Source of the DNA: Ryuthela nishihirai
Taxonomy: Eukaryota; Arthropoda; Arachnida; Araneae; Heptathelidae
Assembly (NCBI GenBank): GCA_038380435.1
Contig: JAWZYU010000681.1
Coordinates: 1 to 64,000, forward strand
Reading direction: 5' to 3'
DNA: 64,000 nucleotides
Shown: positions 33,930 to 45,674 of the stretch, in pieces
How the letters are laid out: every line of letters begins with the position of its first letter
How positions within the stretch are numbered: the stretch's first letter is position 1
Program-made: the position numbers and the translations under genes
The notes under the pieces: generated by a model
Database searches by the model: none
What the model was told of the DNA's origin: nothing
The model's input: the letters and a program-made list of their open reading frames with translations, nothing else

Positions 33930-34560
33930 GGAGACGGGAACGTGTCTGTCTGCGAACACGTAAGGTGTCAATCACCAATCTCCTTTCGCCCATGTTAAAA
34001 TTTGGGACAATATTTTATTCCTGATTCTTAGTGAAAGTAATGGTCACTAGTTGGCGCACTCATATTGACAGCTAATAATAATAATAAATGAATAAATACC
34101 CCCTCAAACAGCTGCTTGCTACAAAGGTCTGACAGGAGCCTGTCAGTTTATATGCCAGAGTAGAAGGTCTGTGAGGATGGCAGGACCTCAGCAGAAAAAC
34201 AACACATACATCCATGCCTTACCCGGGGCTACTAAACTTTAATTCTATCTACTTACCCCCGAAGCAGCTGCTTGCCACTTATCCTCGGACTGGAATAGTA
34301 ATGATTATATTGAAATATCTAATTGTCATGATATAATCATGTAAAATTCATTTCTGTCCAAAAGTGTTGAATTTGTCACGCGTTTTCAATAGCTGTTGTA
34401 TTTCGTATACATCTAATTGTTTATGCTTTTCGCCTTGAAGTTCACAGATAATTGGAAAATTTATTTCTTGTTAATTATTTTTCTAAGAAAAGTACTTATA
34501 GTCTTTAGAAAAAATGCTACCGTCATTTAGATAAATTTAAATTTTACATTAAAATACTTT
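33930..34560 (+). repeat. Interspersed repeat W, interrupted by SINE-B
   Basis: Diverged match to 61700-61900: TCAATCACCAATCTCCTTT, then TTGGCGCACTCATATTGACAGCTA (GGCGCACGTTATCGG..TTGACAGCTA there), then ATGATATAATCATGTA. The SINE-B at 34080-34228 lies in the middle. Confidence 0.6.
34080..34228 (-). mobile_element. SINE-B, head-truncated, minus strand
   Basis: Runs from the AATAAATGAATAAATACCCC tail to the CCTTACCCGGGGCT edge of the tRNA-like head, where it stops. Confidence 0.8.
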
Positions 34561-34736
34561 TCCTTCGCTAGGCGACGTATCTTTGCTATGTTGACTGTAT
34601 TACGGTCTGGATGGGGGATGCAATTGAATTTTGCGATTCGGTTGCGAAACATGTCCTCCAGAGATAATACAAAATTAGATCTAATTCCAAGGGGCGGGGG
34701 GTTGTTAATTCGTACATCTGGTGAGAGTTTGCTACA

Positions 34737-35560
34737 TTATGAGAACAAGTTACGCAAAAGGTGTTCGGTTAGCGGAAGTGACGTTAACCACCAAAGCGAC
34801 ATCCTCAACTCGGTGTATGCTGGGAGTATATTTTTGTTTAGTTCTGTTTTAACGAGAACTTTGTTTACTTCTCTATATCTGACGTTAAGTTGTCTTCTTT
34901 TAATTTGGAAATTATTACCTTCCCCCAGAAACTTCCAAATTTCCGGCATCGTGTTGAAATGACTGGCTTCAATCATCGTGCAGTTAATCACAAATGGAAT
35001 GTGGTTCGGATCGTAGTCATGACTTACGACACTGAGGAGGAAATCTCTCTTTAGCCAAAATCCTGATGTATGCAAAAAAAAGAAGGCAGCTAACCGACTT
35101 AGCAACTTTACATTAAAAAACAATATTTTTGGAGGTAAATAGTCAGGAATACGGCTAGACCTTTCCTTATTGACTCATTTCCATTCGATGGTAAAGGTTA
35201 TTTTTCATTCAATATTGTGTTGATAGAATTGCAAGGGTTTAGTGTACATTACTGTCAGTAGATGGCGCGCGTTACTGTCTGTATGAGATGATGATGATTT
35301 TGTTCGAAAAAAAGAAATATCAATATTCAAGTGATGCATTCATGAATCATTAAGTTCCACGAATCGTTCATTTATTTCCAAGATGTCCGTGTTTTTATGC
35401 CATGTTGTTGTATTTAGTTAATATATGTTGGTATGTTTCGTGTAAAACCCAATTTGTATGATAATATGATTAATAACATTATGCTTTTTTACTAACTGCA
35501 TCATTTTACTGCATTAGCACTATTGGTCCATTGGTAACATATATTTGGAATTATAGAAAT
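34737..35560 (+). repeat. Interspersed repeat X, with a conserved minus-strand frame
   Basis: 34930-35560 matches the reverse complement of 49640-50388 closely. On the minus strand a shared open segment reads KRDFLLSVVSH, then IPFVINCTMIEASHFN, then MPEIWKFLGEG, in both copies. I do not recognise the protein. In this copy the frame runs 128 codons (35123-34737). It could be a transposon ORF fragment. Confidence 0.6.
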
Positions 35561-35599
35561 ATATATAGTGCATTAATGCATTTATTTAATGCATTTATT

Positions 35600-37682
35600 T
35601 CTTCTGGTGAGATGTCTACAAATATGAAAAGAGCAAATATTGCACTTTTAGGTAAACGGAAATTATTTATCAGTTAATGATTGTAGACCAATTTCTGTTT
35701 TGAATAGTGATTATAAGATTTTTGCAAAAGTTATCATGATCAGATTGAGTAAAGTTCTTTCGAATCTCATTGGGCCTCTGCAAACTTGCTCGTGGGGGGG
35801 GGGAGAAAAATTACTCAAAATTTAAGTATTATAGCAGACGTGAATTTAAAACGTAGCAATTGCTGTTTACTCTCTGTTGATCAAAATAAGGCCTTTGATG
35901 AAGTATCGCATAATCTTTTGTGGCACCTATTTAACGCCCATATCTTTGGTAACAATTTTATAAGCACTCTAAAATGCTTCTATAAAAATATTGAAAGTGG
36001 TGTCAGTGTGAATGGGAACATCTCTGACTTTTTCCGCGTCTCCAAGGGAGTAAGACAGGGATGCCCTCTGTCTCCAAGGGAGTAAGACAGGGATGCCCTC
36101 TATCTCCAAGGAAGTAAGACAGGGATGCCCTCTGTCTCCAAAGGAATGAGACAGGGTGCCCTCTGTCTCCAAAGGAGTAAGACAGGGATGCCCTCTGTCT
36201 CCAAAGGAGTAAGACAGGGATGCCCTCTGTCTCCAAAGGAGTAAGAGGGATGCCCTCTGTCTCCAAAGGAGTAAGACAGGGATGCCCTCTGTCTCCAAAG
36301 GAGTAAGAGGGATGCCCTCTGTCTCCAAAGGAGTAAGACAGGGATGCCCTCTGTCTCCAAAGGAGTAAGAGGGATGCCCTCTGTCTCCAAAGGAGTAAGA
36401 CAGGGATGCCCTCTGTCTCCAAAGGAGTAAGAGGGATGCCCTCTGTCTCCAAAGGAGTAAGACAGGGATGCCCTCTGTCTCCAAAGGAGTAAGAGGGATG
36501 CCCTCTGTCTCCAAAGGAGTAAGACAGGGATGCCCTCTGTCTCCAAAGGGGTAAGAGGGATGCCCTCTGTCTCCAAAGGAGTAAGACCGAGATGCCCTCT
36601 GTCTCCAAAGGAGTAAGACCGAGATGCCCTCTGTCTCCAAAGGAGTAAGACAGGGATGCCCTCTTTCTCCAAAGGAGTAAGACAGGGATGCCCTCTGTCT
36701 CCAAAGGAGTAAGACAGGGATGCCCTCTGTCTCCTCTGGTTTTTGTTTTGACTATTGAAATTTTGGTTAGCAAAATTTTAGCTGACAGGCTCTTCCAGGG
36801 AATTTCTCTCCCAGGGAAAGCCAGTGTCCAGCTTAAATATGTCGCCTACGCTGACGACATAAATTTCTATTTCGAGAATGAATTTTCTTTAGATAGGTTT
36901 CTTAATATTTTCAAAATTTATTCGAAAGCCACAGGGGCAGAACTCAATCTGGATGAGACAAGAGCTCTGATCTGACATGGAGCAAATGGAGAAAAGATAC
37001 ACGTAATATTATTGTGCCAATTAACGAGCCTATCAAAATACTTGGCGTGTATTTTGACAGGACAGGATGCCATAAAAAAACGTTGACCGAAGTGCTCAAA
37101 CAAGCAAACGAGAGTCAACATATTGGGCTCTCTGTTGACCTCTCAATCGCCAACAGGGCGAAATTGGCCATCGCAATTTTGATTTCAAAATTAACTCTTA
37201 TAGGCAGCGTCTTCAGACCTCCGACCCAGTTCCTTTCGGACTTTTCAAAAATTCTTTTTGGCTTCATTAGGCAGGGCTCGAGGAAAAGAATCGCAAGATT
37301 CTTACTCTATCACCCCTGTAATGAAGGAGGACTGAATATTAAACATCCCGGTTCTTGGCACAAAGCAGTTTCCCTGAGAGGGGCATTGCATAATATTAAT
37401 TGCGTCGATCATCCAGGAGCCGCTTTCAGTAATTATTTGGGCTGGAAATTCTGTGAACTGGGACGCCAGGACTCAGAATATCGCGGCCCAAATTCTGTAA
37501 AAATGTCCCATCGTTATAGTGAGCTGGTGGAAATTTTTTTTTACTTTTTCTACCACTCTGGGTGGCTCCCATTTCCTATCGTTATCCTAATATCGACTGG
37601 AGGAAAGCCTGGGACAATATTTGCAATCCTGGCACCATTAAAGAAAATCGTGACATCATTTGGTTTGCGGCTCACAATGTCT
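35600..37682 (+). pseudogene. Tx1-like reverse transcriptase with amplified QGCPLS block
   Basis: RT blocks: LLSVDQNKAFDEVSH near 35872 (first Asp), FRVSKGVRQGCPLS near 36031, then about 22 tandem copies of the DNA encoding KGVRQGCPLS, then LVFVLTIEILVSKI near 36740 and VAYADDINFYFEN near 36840 with both Asp residues kept. The thumb ILGVYFDRTGCH lies near 37037. Frameshifts occur near 35660, 36970 and 37540. Apart from the array it aligns well with the 15294-16661 frame. The C-terminal Cys-His knuckle is missing because the copy ends at 37682. Confidence 0.83.
36039..36733 (+). repeat. RT-motif minisatellite, 22 copies of 30-32 bp
   Basis: Unit TCTCCAAAGGAGTAAGACAG plus GGATGCCCTCTG (32 bp), alternating over much of the array with a 30-bp form lacking CA (AGTAAGAGGG). 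That makes a 62-bp higher-order repeat. One CCAAAGGAATGAG variant lies near 36138. The single-copy ancestor is at 15260-15292. Confidence 0.95.
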
Positions 37683-37685
37683 CTG

Positions 37686-38760
37686 TGAATAAAGATCCCA
37701 GCTCCATCTCCATTTGGAAATTTGTTGGTCAGATGAGGGATAAAATTAGGAATTTTTATTTTTCTTTGAGACTCAGTTTTCATCACCTCCCGTATAGCCA
37801 AGGCGGCGAAGTTTTGTCGTTTTGGCACTTCCGAAAGAGGACATAATTTCGAAAGTAAGAATCGAGAGTTCCACTGAAGAACTGCAGAAGAGAGTTCGCT
37901 AGAAAAATTATCCATAATAAGCAAACAAAAATTTGGAGGGAAGGTGAAGGGGTGATTTAATATTCTGACATCGCAGCAATAATATCAGATCCTGTGTCTG
38001 ATTGGGCAGGGTTGGGATTAGATTTATTTCTGGCTAAAACGTGATTTATAACTTCGTTGAGGCAGTTCTGTTAAAATTACGTGCAATTTCTCTGCATCAG
38101 TGAGAGAAACTTCTGATCCGATGGATGAGATAGATAAACATTCTTCTTCTATATTGAAAGTTGAATTGGATGCTACGTTGGTGCTATGCAATGAAGGGAA
38201 TTCCATTTCTTGGCTATTTTGTATGTTCCTTGATCTAGAAATATGCCCATCGAGCTGTATTTTGGTTTTAGGCGCAAAATGTCTCGAGGAGGATGGTGGT
38301 TCATAATTGCCTCCCGAATATTGATTTTCTGATTTTTTTCCCATACTTTTCTCTGTAGATGGCCGCAGCTTGAGACCATGATAGATTTTTATCTATTTTA
38401 ATTTTACTGATTTTAGTCGCCAAGTATCTGGCTTAGCATCTTGCGTAAATCGCGTAATGATTGCCATGAGAATTGGGGCATTTAGAAGTTCGAGAATTAG
38501 AGTATGCGAAAGCCTGAGCCCTGCCACATTTTTTGAAGCGAACTCTGCTGCGGCAGCCGATGGCAGAATGTCCGAATCTGAAACATCCGGAACACAGAAT
38601 AGGGCGTGAATAAGCATTCTGAACTTTGAAATAAAAATCATCTATTATAAAATAATCGGATATGGGTTTGGCTGCAAACGTGAGAATGATATCTTGGGAG
38701 ATAGTGGTGATTCTTTGGTCAGAGGTCATGCTTTCTCACTGTAGGTAATCCTGTGCACAT
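37686..38760 (-). pseudogene. LINE gag and endonuclease start, 5' fragment
   Basis: On the minus strand, from about 38729, it reads ITTISQDIILTFAAKPISD and a Cys-His segment CSGCFRFGHSAIGCRSR, then after frame changes a Ser-rich C-terminus (38344-38024). Near 37870 SSAVLQWNSR is the first endonuclease block (QWNCR in relatives). The coding order gag then endonuclease start is preserved and the 3' rest is missing. That is opposite to the usual 5' truncation, so the 3' part was removed by later deletion or rearrangement next to 37682. Confidence 0.7.
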
Positions 38761-40165
38761 CAATGACCCCTTGAGATTTGCTCTGTTAATAACTTCTGAA
38801 GTGTTAACGGTGGAACGTGTTCCTAAAAGTTAGGGTTAAAGCTAAAGCTAAGCTAACCTCACTACGCCTCGAAACCGTCCAGAACTTTCGCATCCTCAAT
38901 CCGTATCTAGCTCCACACTCCTTTTGTTTCCCAATACAATTTTTTAATTTCATTGAAACTAAATTTTTTAATTCACTTTAATAGACAATAAAAAATGAAG
39001 AATGTTTAACAGCTTTTAAGAAATGTTTGCGTGCTTGTTTTTCAAAATTAGACAACGTTCAATATATGTTTACTGTGATTAAATAATTTTTTGTATTATT
39101 TGTATAGGAAGTGATGTTTGGCGGAAATGCATAAACCACCACACGAGTTTTTTTTATTTTTTTAAACCATATTTTCTTTGTTAAAATTATTAATTATTCT
39201 TATAACCTGAAAGAGCTGGAAAGCTCCTTAGTTGATGATATACAATTTAATCTTGGTTTTGCTTATTTTTGATGGTGTTTACGAAGTGTTGTATGCTTAT
39301 CTGTTTCTTCATGACTTGATTTGGAAAAAAAAATTCTGTCATCAAAAAAAATATATTATCAAAATTAAACACTAATGCATTTCTATATATGTTGCGAAAA
39401 TTGTTGAAGAATTTATATTAGGAGCTTTTTATTTCTATTTTTGAGTATTCCGAAAAATTCATACAACTCCGATTAAAATAATTGAAGTGCAATTTTTCTT
39501 TTATTTCATAGTATATATGGAGTTGTTTTAACTTTGATTTTGGCTGTGGCTATTTCGCTTTTTGATATATATATATAGAAGAACTCAAATACAGGAATCA
39601 AAAACGTTTATGAATCAAAATTGACCTGAGGACTAGAGAGATTTTACTTTAAAATGAATTATGAATTTTCAAAACTCCAAATAATATCTGTCTACCAAAA
39701 ATTCAGTTAAACAAAAAGATTAATAATTATTCTTTCACCTATTAAGTTTAAAATTTATAATATTACTGCTAGTACTACTGTGTTTTAGGGAAATAATCTA
39801 AAAGAGGGTAACTAAGAAATCGCAATTTAGTGCAGAATATTAAAATTAATATTCCATATTTTGCTCTTGTATTATGTTCTTGTAATTATCAATTTTAAAG
39901 ATTCTGAATAATGTTGTTGTTAGCACGTATAGTATCTTATTTCGATATTTTCCTTTCTATACAATTACAACTTAAATAGACTCTTAATTTCGAAGTTTCA
40001 GAAACGTCCGACAGATGGCAGCATAAACCAATGAAATATTTTCCCTTTCGATTATGCACGAAATTTCTACATAGCAACAGAACACCTAATGTGTTTTATG
40101 CAAAATTTCCTTTTTCGCTGTTCGAAAGAGCAAGAAATTATTCCTTTAAGCTATAAAACGATCAC
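38761..40165. other. AT-rich, no gene seen
   Basis: 1.4 kb with no coding motif. Contains a (TA)n run near 39568 and a GACAGATGGCAGCA block near 40011 shared with several repeats. Confidence 0.5.
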
Positions 40166-40169
40166 CCCA

Positions 40170-41556
40170 CAATCAGAGGTTGTTGGACATTAACTATCAA
40201 TATTTTGGAACAGTTACGAAGATGCGTCGCGAGCCACTCAATATCCTTCCACCCGAACAATTTGGATTTCGTAAAAAACATTCCACGATACATCAAATTC
40301 ACAGGGTGGTAGAGACTATTGCAGAGGCATGCAACAAAAAAGAGTCTACAGTCGCTTTATACATTGATATCGCAAAGGCGTTCGATCGGGTCTGGACTGA
40401 AGGCCTCATCTTTAAACTTATAAAGTTCAATTTTCCTCCTGCACTAATTCATATCATCCACAGTTATCTCCATTCACGAACCTTCCAAGTCAAAGTGGCA
40501 AATCACTTATCCGATAAAATAAACCTATTCATGCAGGAGTCCCTGAAGGCTCCATTCTGGCCCCGACATTCTTTAATATCTTCACATCAGATATTCCTAA
40601 ACTTGATCGAGTTGTAAATGCCATGTAAGCTGACGAAACGGCATTTCTCGCATCCTCCTTTATGCCATTGCCTGCAAGAGAATGCACTCTTTTGAGGACA
40701 GGTGCACGGATTGGAGAATGCAAGTTAACCCTACAAAAGGTATTGCAGTTCTTACGTCGCATAAACGAAATTCCCATCATGAAAATTTCTACCTATTTGA
40801 TAAACAGGTAGTGTGGAGCGATCATGCCAAATTCCTAGGCATCACGATCCATCACAAGCTCAAATGGGATGCCCATGTAGGGAATGTTATTAACAAAGCC
40901 AGAGCACTCTACTGCAAACTATTCCCTCTGGTGGCGGGAAAATCTCATATCGCAACATCACATAAAGTGCTAATTTATAATCAGGTAATCAAACCTATCC
41001 TTCTATATGCTGCCCCCATCTGGGGTGCATGTTCTACTAAAAATCTTTCAAATCTCCAATCTCTACAAAATAAAATCCTACGATCTGCTGTAGCAGTTCC
41101 CTGGTTTGTCAGGAATACTATCATTCATCGAGATTTAAATTGTGAAACAATTCTCCAATCCATCAAGAAAATGGCCAAGAACTATTTTGCAACTATCTCA
41201 GAACATCCTGATCAACTTATTAGAGATTTACTTAATTAGGATGTGTACCCTCACACAAATTCAAACGTCCAAATCTCTACTTTATAATCAGGATTAAGCA
41301 AGGGATCGAAGCCAGATGGCGCCACTTGTAGTGACCCCATCTGGATTCGAACCTTAACTTATTCCTTACCTTTCTCTTACTTCTCCCCTTCTCACTCTTC
41401 CCCCCCACATCCCCCCCACCCTTTTCAACTCATATTACGGTTCTACCGTCAATTATTCACACATTTCAATCATTTGGCTACTGGAGTTAGCTATGATTAA
41501 GCAGGTATAGGCCCCAGGCCTGGGACTACTGCTGTCACTGTATGATCTTTGATCTT
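40170..41556 (+). mobile_element. Jockey-like LINE, 5'-truncated
   Basis: RT to 3' end. The terminus GTATGATCTTTGATCTT at 41540-41556 equals that at 10435-10455. The 3' UTR (41240-41500) includes a C-rich run. Confidence 0.82.
40180..41239 (+). pseudogene. Jockey-like reverse transcriptase (dead)
   Basis: Blocks: EQFGFRKKHSTIHQ near 40255, ALYIDIAKAFDRVW near 40356 (first Asp kept), GVPEGSILAPTFFN near 40535 in another frame, and the catalytic YADD block as a stop codon followed by ADE near 40624, so it is doubly inactivated. The thumb and C-terminus (40682-41239) form a clean 185-codon frame: WSDHAKFLGITIHHKL, LLYAAPIWGA and LQNKILRSAV. It has no RNase H, which fits Jockey. Confidence 0.83.
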
Positions 41557-42600
41557 GAGAAGGATATGAATGTCACTTTGACATCCCCCTCTGTTGAGAT
41601 TCAAAGCCATTCGCTTCAGGAAACTTAACCGTTCTCGTTTCTCGCGAGCAAGTTGCCTTCCCTTTTTTTGCAAACAAACGCGTAGCTTTCTATTGAGCCC
41701 CTTCCACCATGAGCTGGTCCAAGTTTCGGCTAGCGCGATATCTGAATCTAAAATATCAGTCAAGTCTTGCTTCAAATTCTCATTTTCCAAATGGGAAATG
41801 TTCATTTTCCACAAGGGCTTGCCCCTACTATCCACCCTGGGAATAGTTATGTTTCCTGAAGTGACCCGATGGTCACCGACGAAAAATTCCTGGCTATTAA
41901 CGTCAGTAATATCAAAATCAATACACATATCTAGGTATTGGCTGGAGACATAAATTCGATCAAGTCGCCGCTGAATCTGATCATCTGGCGATCGCCAGGT
42001 AGCAGCGAATTGATCATCGTTTTTGTATCTCCAGACGTCTGTCACATAGAATCCACTTATCAGACGAGACAGTTTTAATCTGCTACTGTCAGTCCGAAAA
42101 GTGGGTCCACCGAAGGCGTCTAGATCTGCATCAACGACTTAATTAAAGTCTCCCGCCAATACCAGACAATCATAAGAATCATTTAAAAAGTATTTCAAAG
42201 TTTCATAAAATTCGACTCTCTAGGAAAGTACACATTAATGATACAGAAGCGAAATCCTCCTTCTCGCTCGGCAACGACCTTCACTAATTTCCCATTGATG
42301 TTGTTGTCGAACTTCACTATGCGATAGACATTCCTTCTGCCGCTAACAGTGGCCACTCCTCTTGCAGTGGAGGTGACGAACGAAAAGAAGGACTTATGCT
42401 TATCTCGTCGGAGCAGATCTTTTGCCCAATGGGCAGATTCCAGGTGAGTCTCTTGTAGAAGCAAGAAATCAAGCTGGTTTAGTTCTCTGAATCCTAAAAT
42501 CCAATTTTGTTTCTTCGGAGACAAAGCAACGTGGACGTTGAGCGAGGCCATGCGTAGTTGTACTGCCATCGCGGAGAGAAAGGAAAATATAACTATACAA
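41520..42600 (-). pseudogene. Tx1-like ORF2: endonuclease (copy 4)
   Basis: Sister of 13294-14480. Starts ATG 42569 (MAVQLRMASLNVHVA) with LLLQETHLESAHW (Glu kept). A frame break near 42200 and a stop near 42140 follow. The metal block lies between the frames near 42170 (DCLVLAGDFN). IDRIYVSS reads as LDRIYVSS near 41960 and the His block as VGDHRVTSG. The linker GKPLWKMNISHLEN runs to 41530, where the Jockey 3' end on the other strand begins. The sequence is thus cut at its 3' side by the Jockey insertion or by a join. Confidence 0.82.
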
Positions 42601-42669
42601 AAAACAATACAAAGGGCAAAAGGCGCCCAGTACTACCAAAACAAAAACTAAAAGAGCCTCATTAAGCTC

Positions 42670-43430
42670 AGAGCATCACTGTCCGAGTCGGACAGTAATA
42701 CTTCACCAGGTGTCCTAATTAAGGCCTCTAATAAATTGCCTTCTAATAAATTAAAACCCCAAAAATTCTCACAGTCCATTTCTATATGGGAATTTTAACA
42801 TCTTTTTCCGAAGAAGTTGCAGAAGTAAGTTTTTCTGCCTCTTTATCTACGATAGGAGAATCAGAAATTGACTCTGTAGGTGTTATCGCAGTCTTTGTTT
42901 TCTTATTAGGTGCCGGAGTTGCTTTGTTTGTAGCGCCGACACGTTTTACCTCCGCTCTGGCGGATTTTCCTCCATTGGCAGTCCCTTCGGTGGATCGACA
43001 CTTTTATTACTTTTGGAAGTATTGCTGGTCGTCTGAGGAGGATTCTCAGTCGTCTTAGTAGCGGTTTTCGACGGTAAAGACACAGTAGTCGGCGAACTTG
43101 CTGTTTCGGCCGCGTCGGTTGTCAGCGTTTTAGCCGGTTTAGAAGCAGAATTTGCCGGTTTTCTCCCAACTAGGGCATCGGCAAACGATCGTAGAGGGCA
43201 ATCGCTGAAGTGCCCATAATCGCTGCATTTTTTGCATCCGATGACGCAATCCTTTTCCAAATGTGTATTTGCTCTACAAAATTTCTTTTTGTTACGAAAA
43301 GACTTTTTGTTCTTACAAAATATAGCGGAACACACTGATCCGCGAAGTGGCCTTGCAGATGACTTTTTTTACAAATAACCACTACTCCATCATACACTAA
43401 AATGGCGGCACATCGCGCAATAGACAAGTA
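42670..43430 (-). pseudogene. Tx1-like ORF1: Cys-His knuckles and tail (copy 4)
   Basis: Upstream of the endonuclease in the proper order. Knuckle pieces in minus sense are CKKSHLQGHFADQC near 43370 and, after a frame change, CRANTHLEKDC and CKKCSDYGHFSDC near 43270-43205. SFADALVGRKP and a Ser/Thr/Pro/Lys-rich tail follow. The matching ORF1 on the plus strand is at 50388-50990 (FQGYFASQC, LEKGCSMKCKKC, SFSDIITGKKP). ORF1 packages the element RNA. Confidence 0.78.
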
Positions 43431-44027
43431 TTAGGTACAGTTCTAGCCATGACCACTACTCGTGAACCTGTATACATCCCTTTGAATCGACCTTCTTTTT
43501 TTTCCTACAAGTGATGGACAGGACTTTCCTATAAGGCATAAGGGCCCCCCACCACCACCTAGTTCGCAATTTCAAAGAACACTCTTATGGACGGTCACTG
43601 TGGCAACATTTGTCCCAGCTCTTTCAATGTTCACTACCATAACGTTTCCTCTCACATCCTGAATTTTTATGTATTTTATTTTAGGCATGAAAATTATATA
43701 TGTTGCATTATATAATATCAGTCGGTAGTACTTTTATGTGAGGATAATATTTTTCCAGATTTTCCCATTGTGTTAAAAAAACTTTTATGGTAAAGAATAG
43801 TAGATTTTGAATCCAAATTTATGACAATTGCTAAATGGTGTATGACTATAATATTAAATTTTTTAGCTTTTACCTAGTCATGTGATATAGAAAATTAATG
43901 AAAGTTCAAGTGTTATGTGATATATTAATGAAATTAATGAAAGTGTATTGCAGTAATAGTGTTAGAGAGTTTAAATCACTATGTGGATTAATTTGTTTTG
44001 CTTTTAAGATATATCGTTTGCTACACC
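43431..44027. other. AT-rich, no gene seen
   Basis: No motif recognised. Confidence 0.4.
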
Positions 44028-44029
44028 TC

Positions 44030-44052
44030 ATCATCATCATCATCATCATCAA
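44030..44052 (-). repeat. 3'-terminal trinucleotide run of the RTE-like LINE
   Basis: (CAT)n on the plus strand, (ATG)n in element sense, seven or more units, at the LINE 3' edge. Confidence 0.85.
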
Positions 44053-44094
44053 GCAGCCATGGGCTACGGAGGTCCAACCAGACCGTGCAATTTA

Positions 44095-45650
44095 GTTCTC
44101 CAAGCAAGTCTATCCTGAGCTACATCTACTGCATCTGACCACTGCACACCAATTCTAACAAGGTCCTGTTTGACATTGTCTGCCCACCGCATCCTAGGTC
44201 TCCCCTTCTTTCAGAGGCCTTTAGGCACACTGTTCATAACCCTATTCGCCAATCTATAATTATTCATACGGGCAACATGGCCAAACCAACGGAGTCTCTC
44301 TCTGCACAATATGCTGCTTAAAGGAGGTTGCAAATTCCTTTGCCTAACCTCATCATTAGTTACAAAGTTGAATCACCTAATGCCCAAGATACTGCGTAAG
44401 CATCTGGAATCAAAAGCATCTAGTTTCCTGTTATCATGTTTACAAAGTGTCCAAGTTTCACTACCATAACTAACCCTAGAAAGAACCAAACTATTATACA
44501 GCCTAATTTTAGTCTTTAGGTGTATATGCCTATTTCTCCACACTCTCCATAGATTCTTAAAAGTCCCGGCAGCAATCCCTATTCGTCTGTTAATCTCATG
44601 CAGCACATCACCATTATCGGTTACATAGCTCCCAAGATAATTAAACTGTGACACCTGCTCAAGACTGCAACAATTCAGATTAACTGAATCACAGCCTGTC
44701 TGACCAATTTTCATCACTTTAGTTTTCTCTCTGTTTATAACCAAACCTACTCTACTACCAGTCTCATCAGCAGCTCGAATGAAAGAGTTCATCTCATCAA
44801 CATCATTTGCCAAAAGGGCTAAATCATCAGCATAATCTAAATCAGAAATTTTCGTATCTCCAGCCCATTTAAGGCCAAAATCTTTCCCTTGAAGTGAATT
44901 TCGCATAATATAATCAATAACCAAACTGAAGAGAAAAGGAGACAAAATGCACCCTTGTCGAACACCAGAAGTAATGCTAAACCAATTGCTACAAGCCTTA
45001 CCAACTCTCACACACGACTCAGTGTTATTATAGAGAGCTTTCATTATGTTAACTAACTTGTCTGGTATACCATATGATTTCACAATCAACCACAAATTAT
45101 GACGATCAACAGAGTCGAAAGCCTTTTTGAAATCAACAAAGCTAGCAACCAAAAGTTTCTGAAACTCTGAACATTTCTCAAGAATCTGCCTAAGTGAAAA
45201 TATCTGATCCACACATCCCCTACCACTTCTGAATCCACATTGCTCATCACGCAATTGACTGTCAACAAGATTCTTAATTCTATTAAGCACAATCATGGAA
45301 AGAACTTTACCAGGAACAGAGAGTAGGCTAATACCCCTATAGTTATCACAAGAACTGTGATCACCTTTTTTGAAAATAGGGATAACAATAGCTCTGGTAA
45401 AATCCTTAGGAACAATGCCTTTATCATAAAAGATATTCAGAATTTCAGTCATCCAAGTGGTAACCGAAACATTTCCAGCTCTAAGCATTTCTGTAGTAAT
45501 TTCATCTACCCCTGGGGATTTATGAAGTTTAACTTTAGAAACAGCCAAAATAACTTCAGATTGTGTTATTCATTCCCTCAGTGCTGCATTGGTGTCTATA
45601 ACGTAAACACCTGAACAACTAAACGTCCCGTTGGAATCTACTTTAACAAA
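44095..45650 (-). pseudogene. RTE-like ORF: reverse transcriptase and C-terminus
   Basis: The main frame 45548-44373 (391 codons) carries KSPGVDEITTEML, NYRGISLLSVPGK, EQCGFRSGRGCVDQ, ASFVDFKKAFDSVDR (Asp), TSGVRQGCILSPFLF and LDYADDLALL (both Asp kept), then LNYLGS-type thumb blocks and SRVSYGSETWTL. A TGA at about 44370 replaces a Trp codon before the C-terminal region RERLRWFGHVARM, KKGRPRMRWADNVKQD and RLAWRTK, seen in RTE-type and related elements. A further stop lies near 44213 and one near 45570. Upstream it is contiguous with the linker once the 45660-46550 insertion is ignored. Confidence 0.87.
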
Positions 45651-45674
45651 ATTGTGAAAATTGGATCTCGAAGC

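Larger units (their letters stand above)
35590..37682 (+). mobile_element. Tx1-like LINE copy 3, with internal minisatellite
   Basis: Sister of the nested LINE at 13272-17640. It starts within the RT (MKRANIALLGK near 35620) and stops in the C-terminal region (WFAAHNVS near 37670), so it is truncated at both ends. Confidence 0.85.

Noticed and set aside
35969..36773. Three long minus-strand frames (190-256 codons) with repeats of PLETEGIP and LLWRQRAS
   Set aside because: They read antisense through the RT minisatellite, whose unit has no stop in any minus frame. They are by-products of the repeat.
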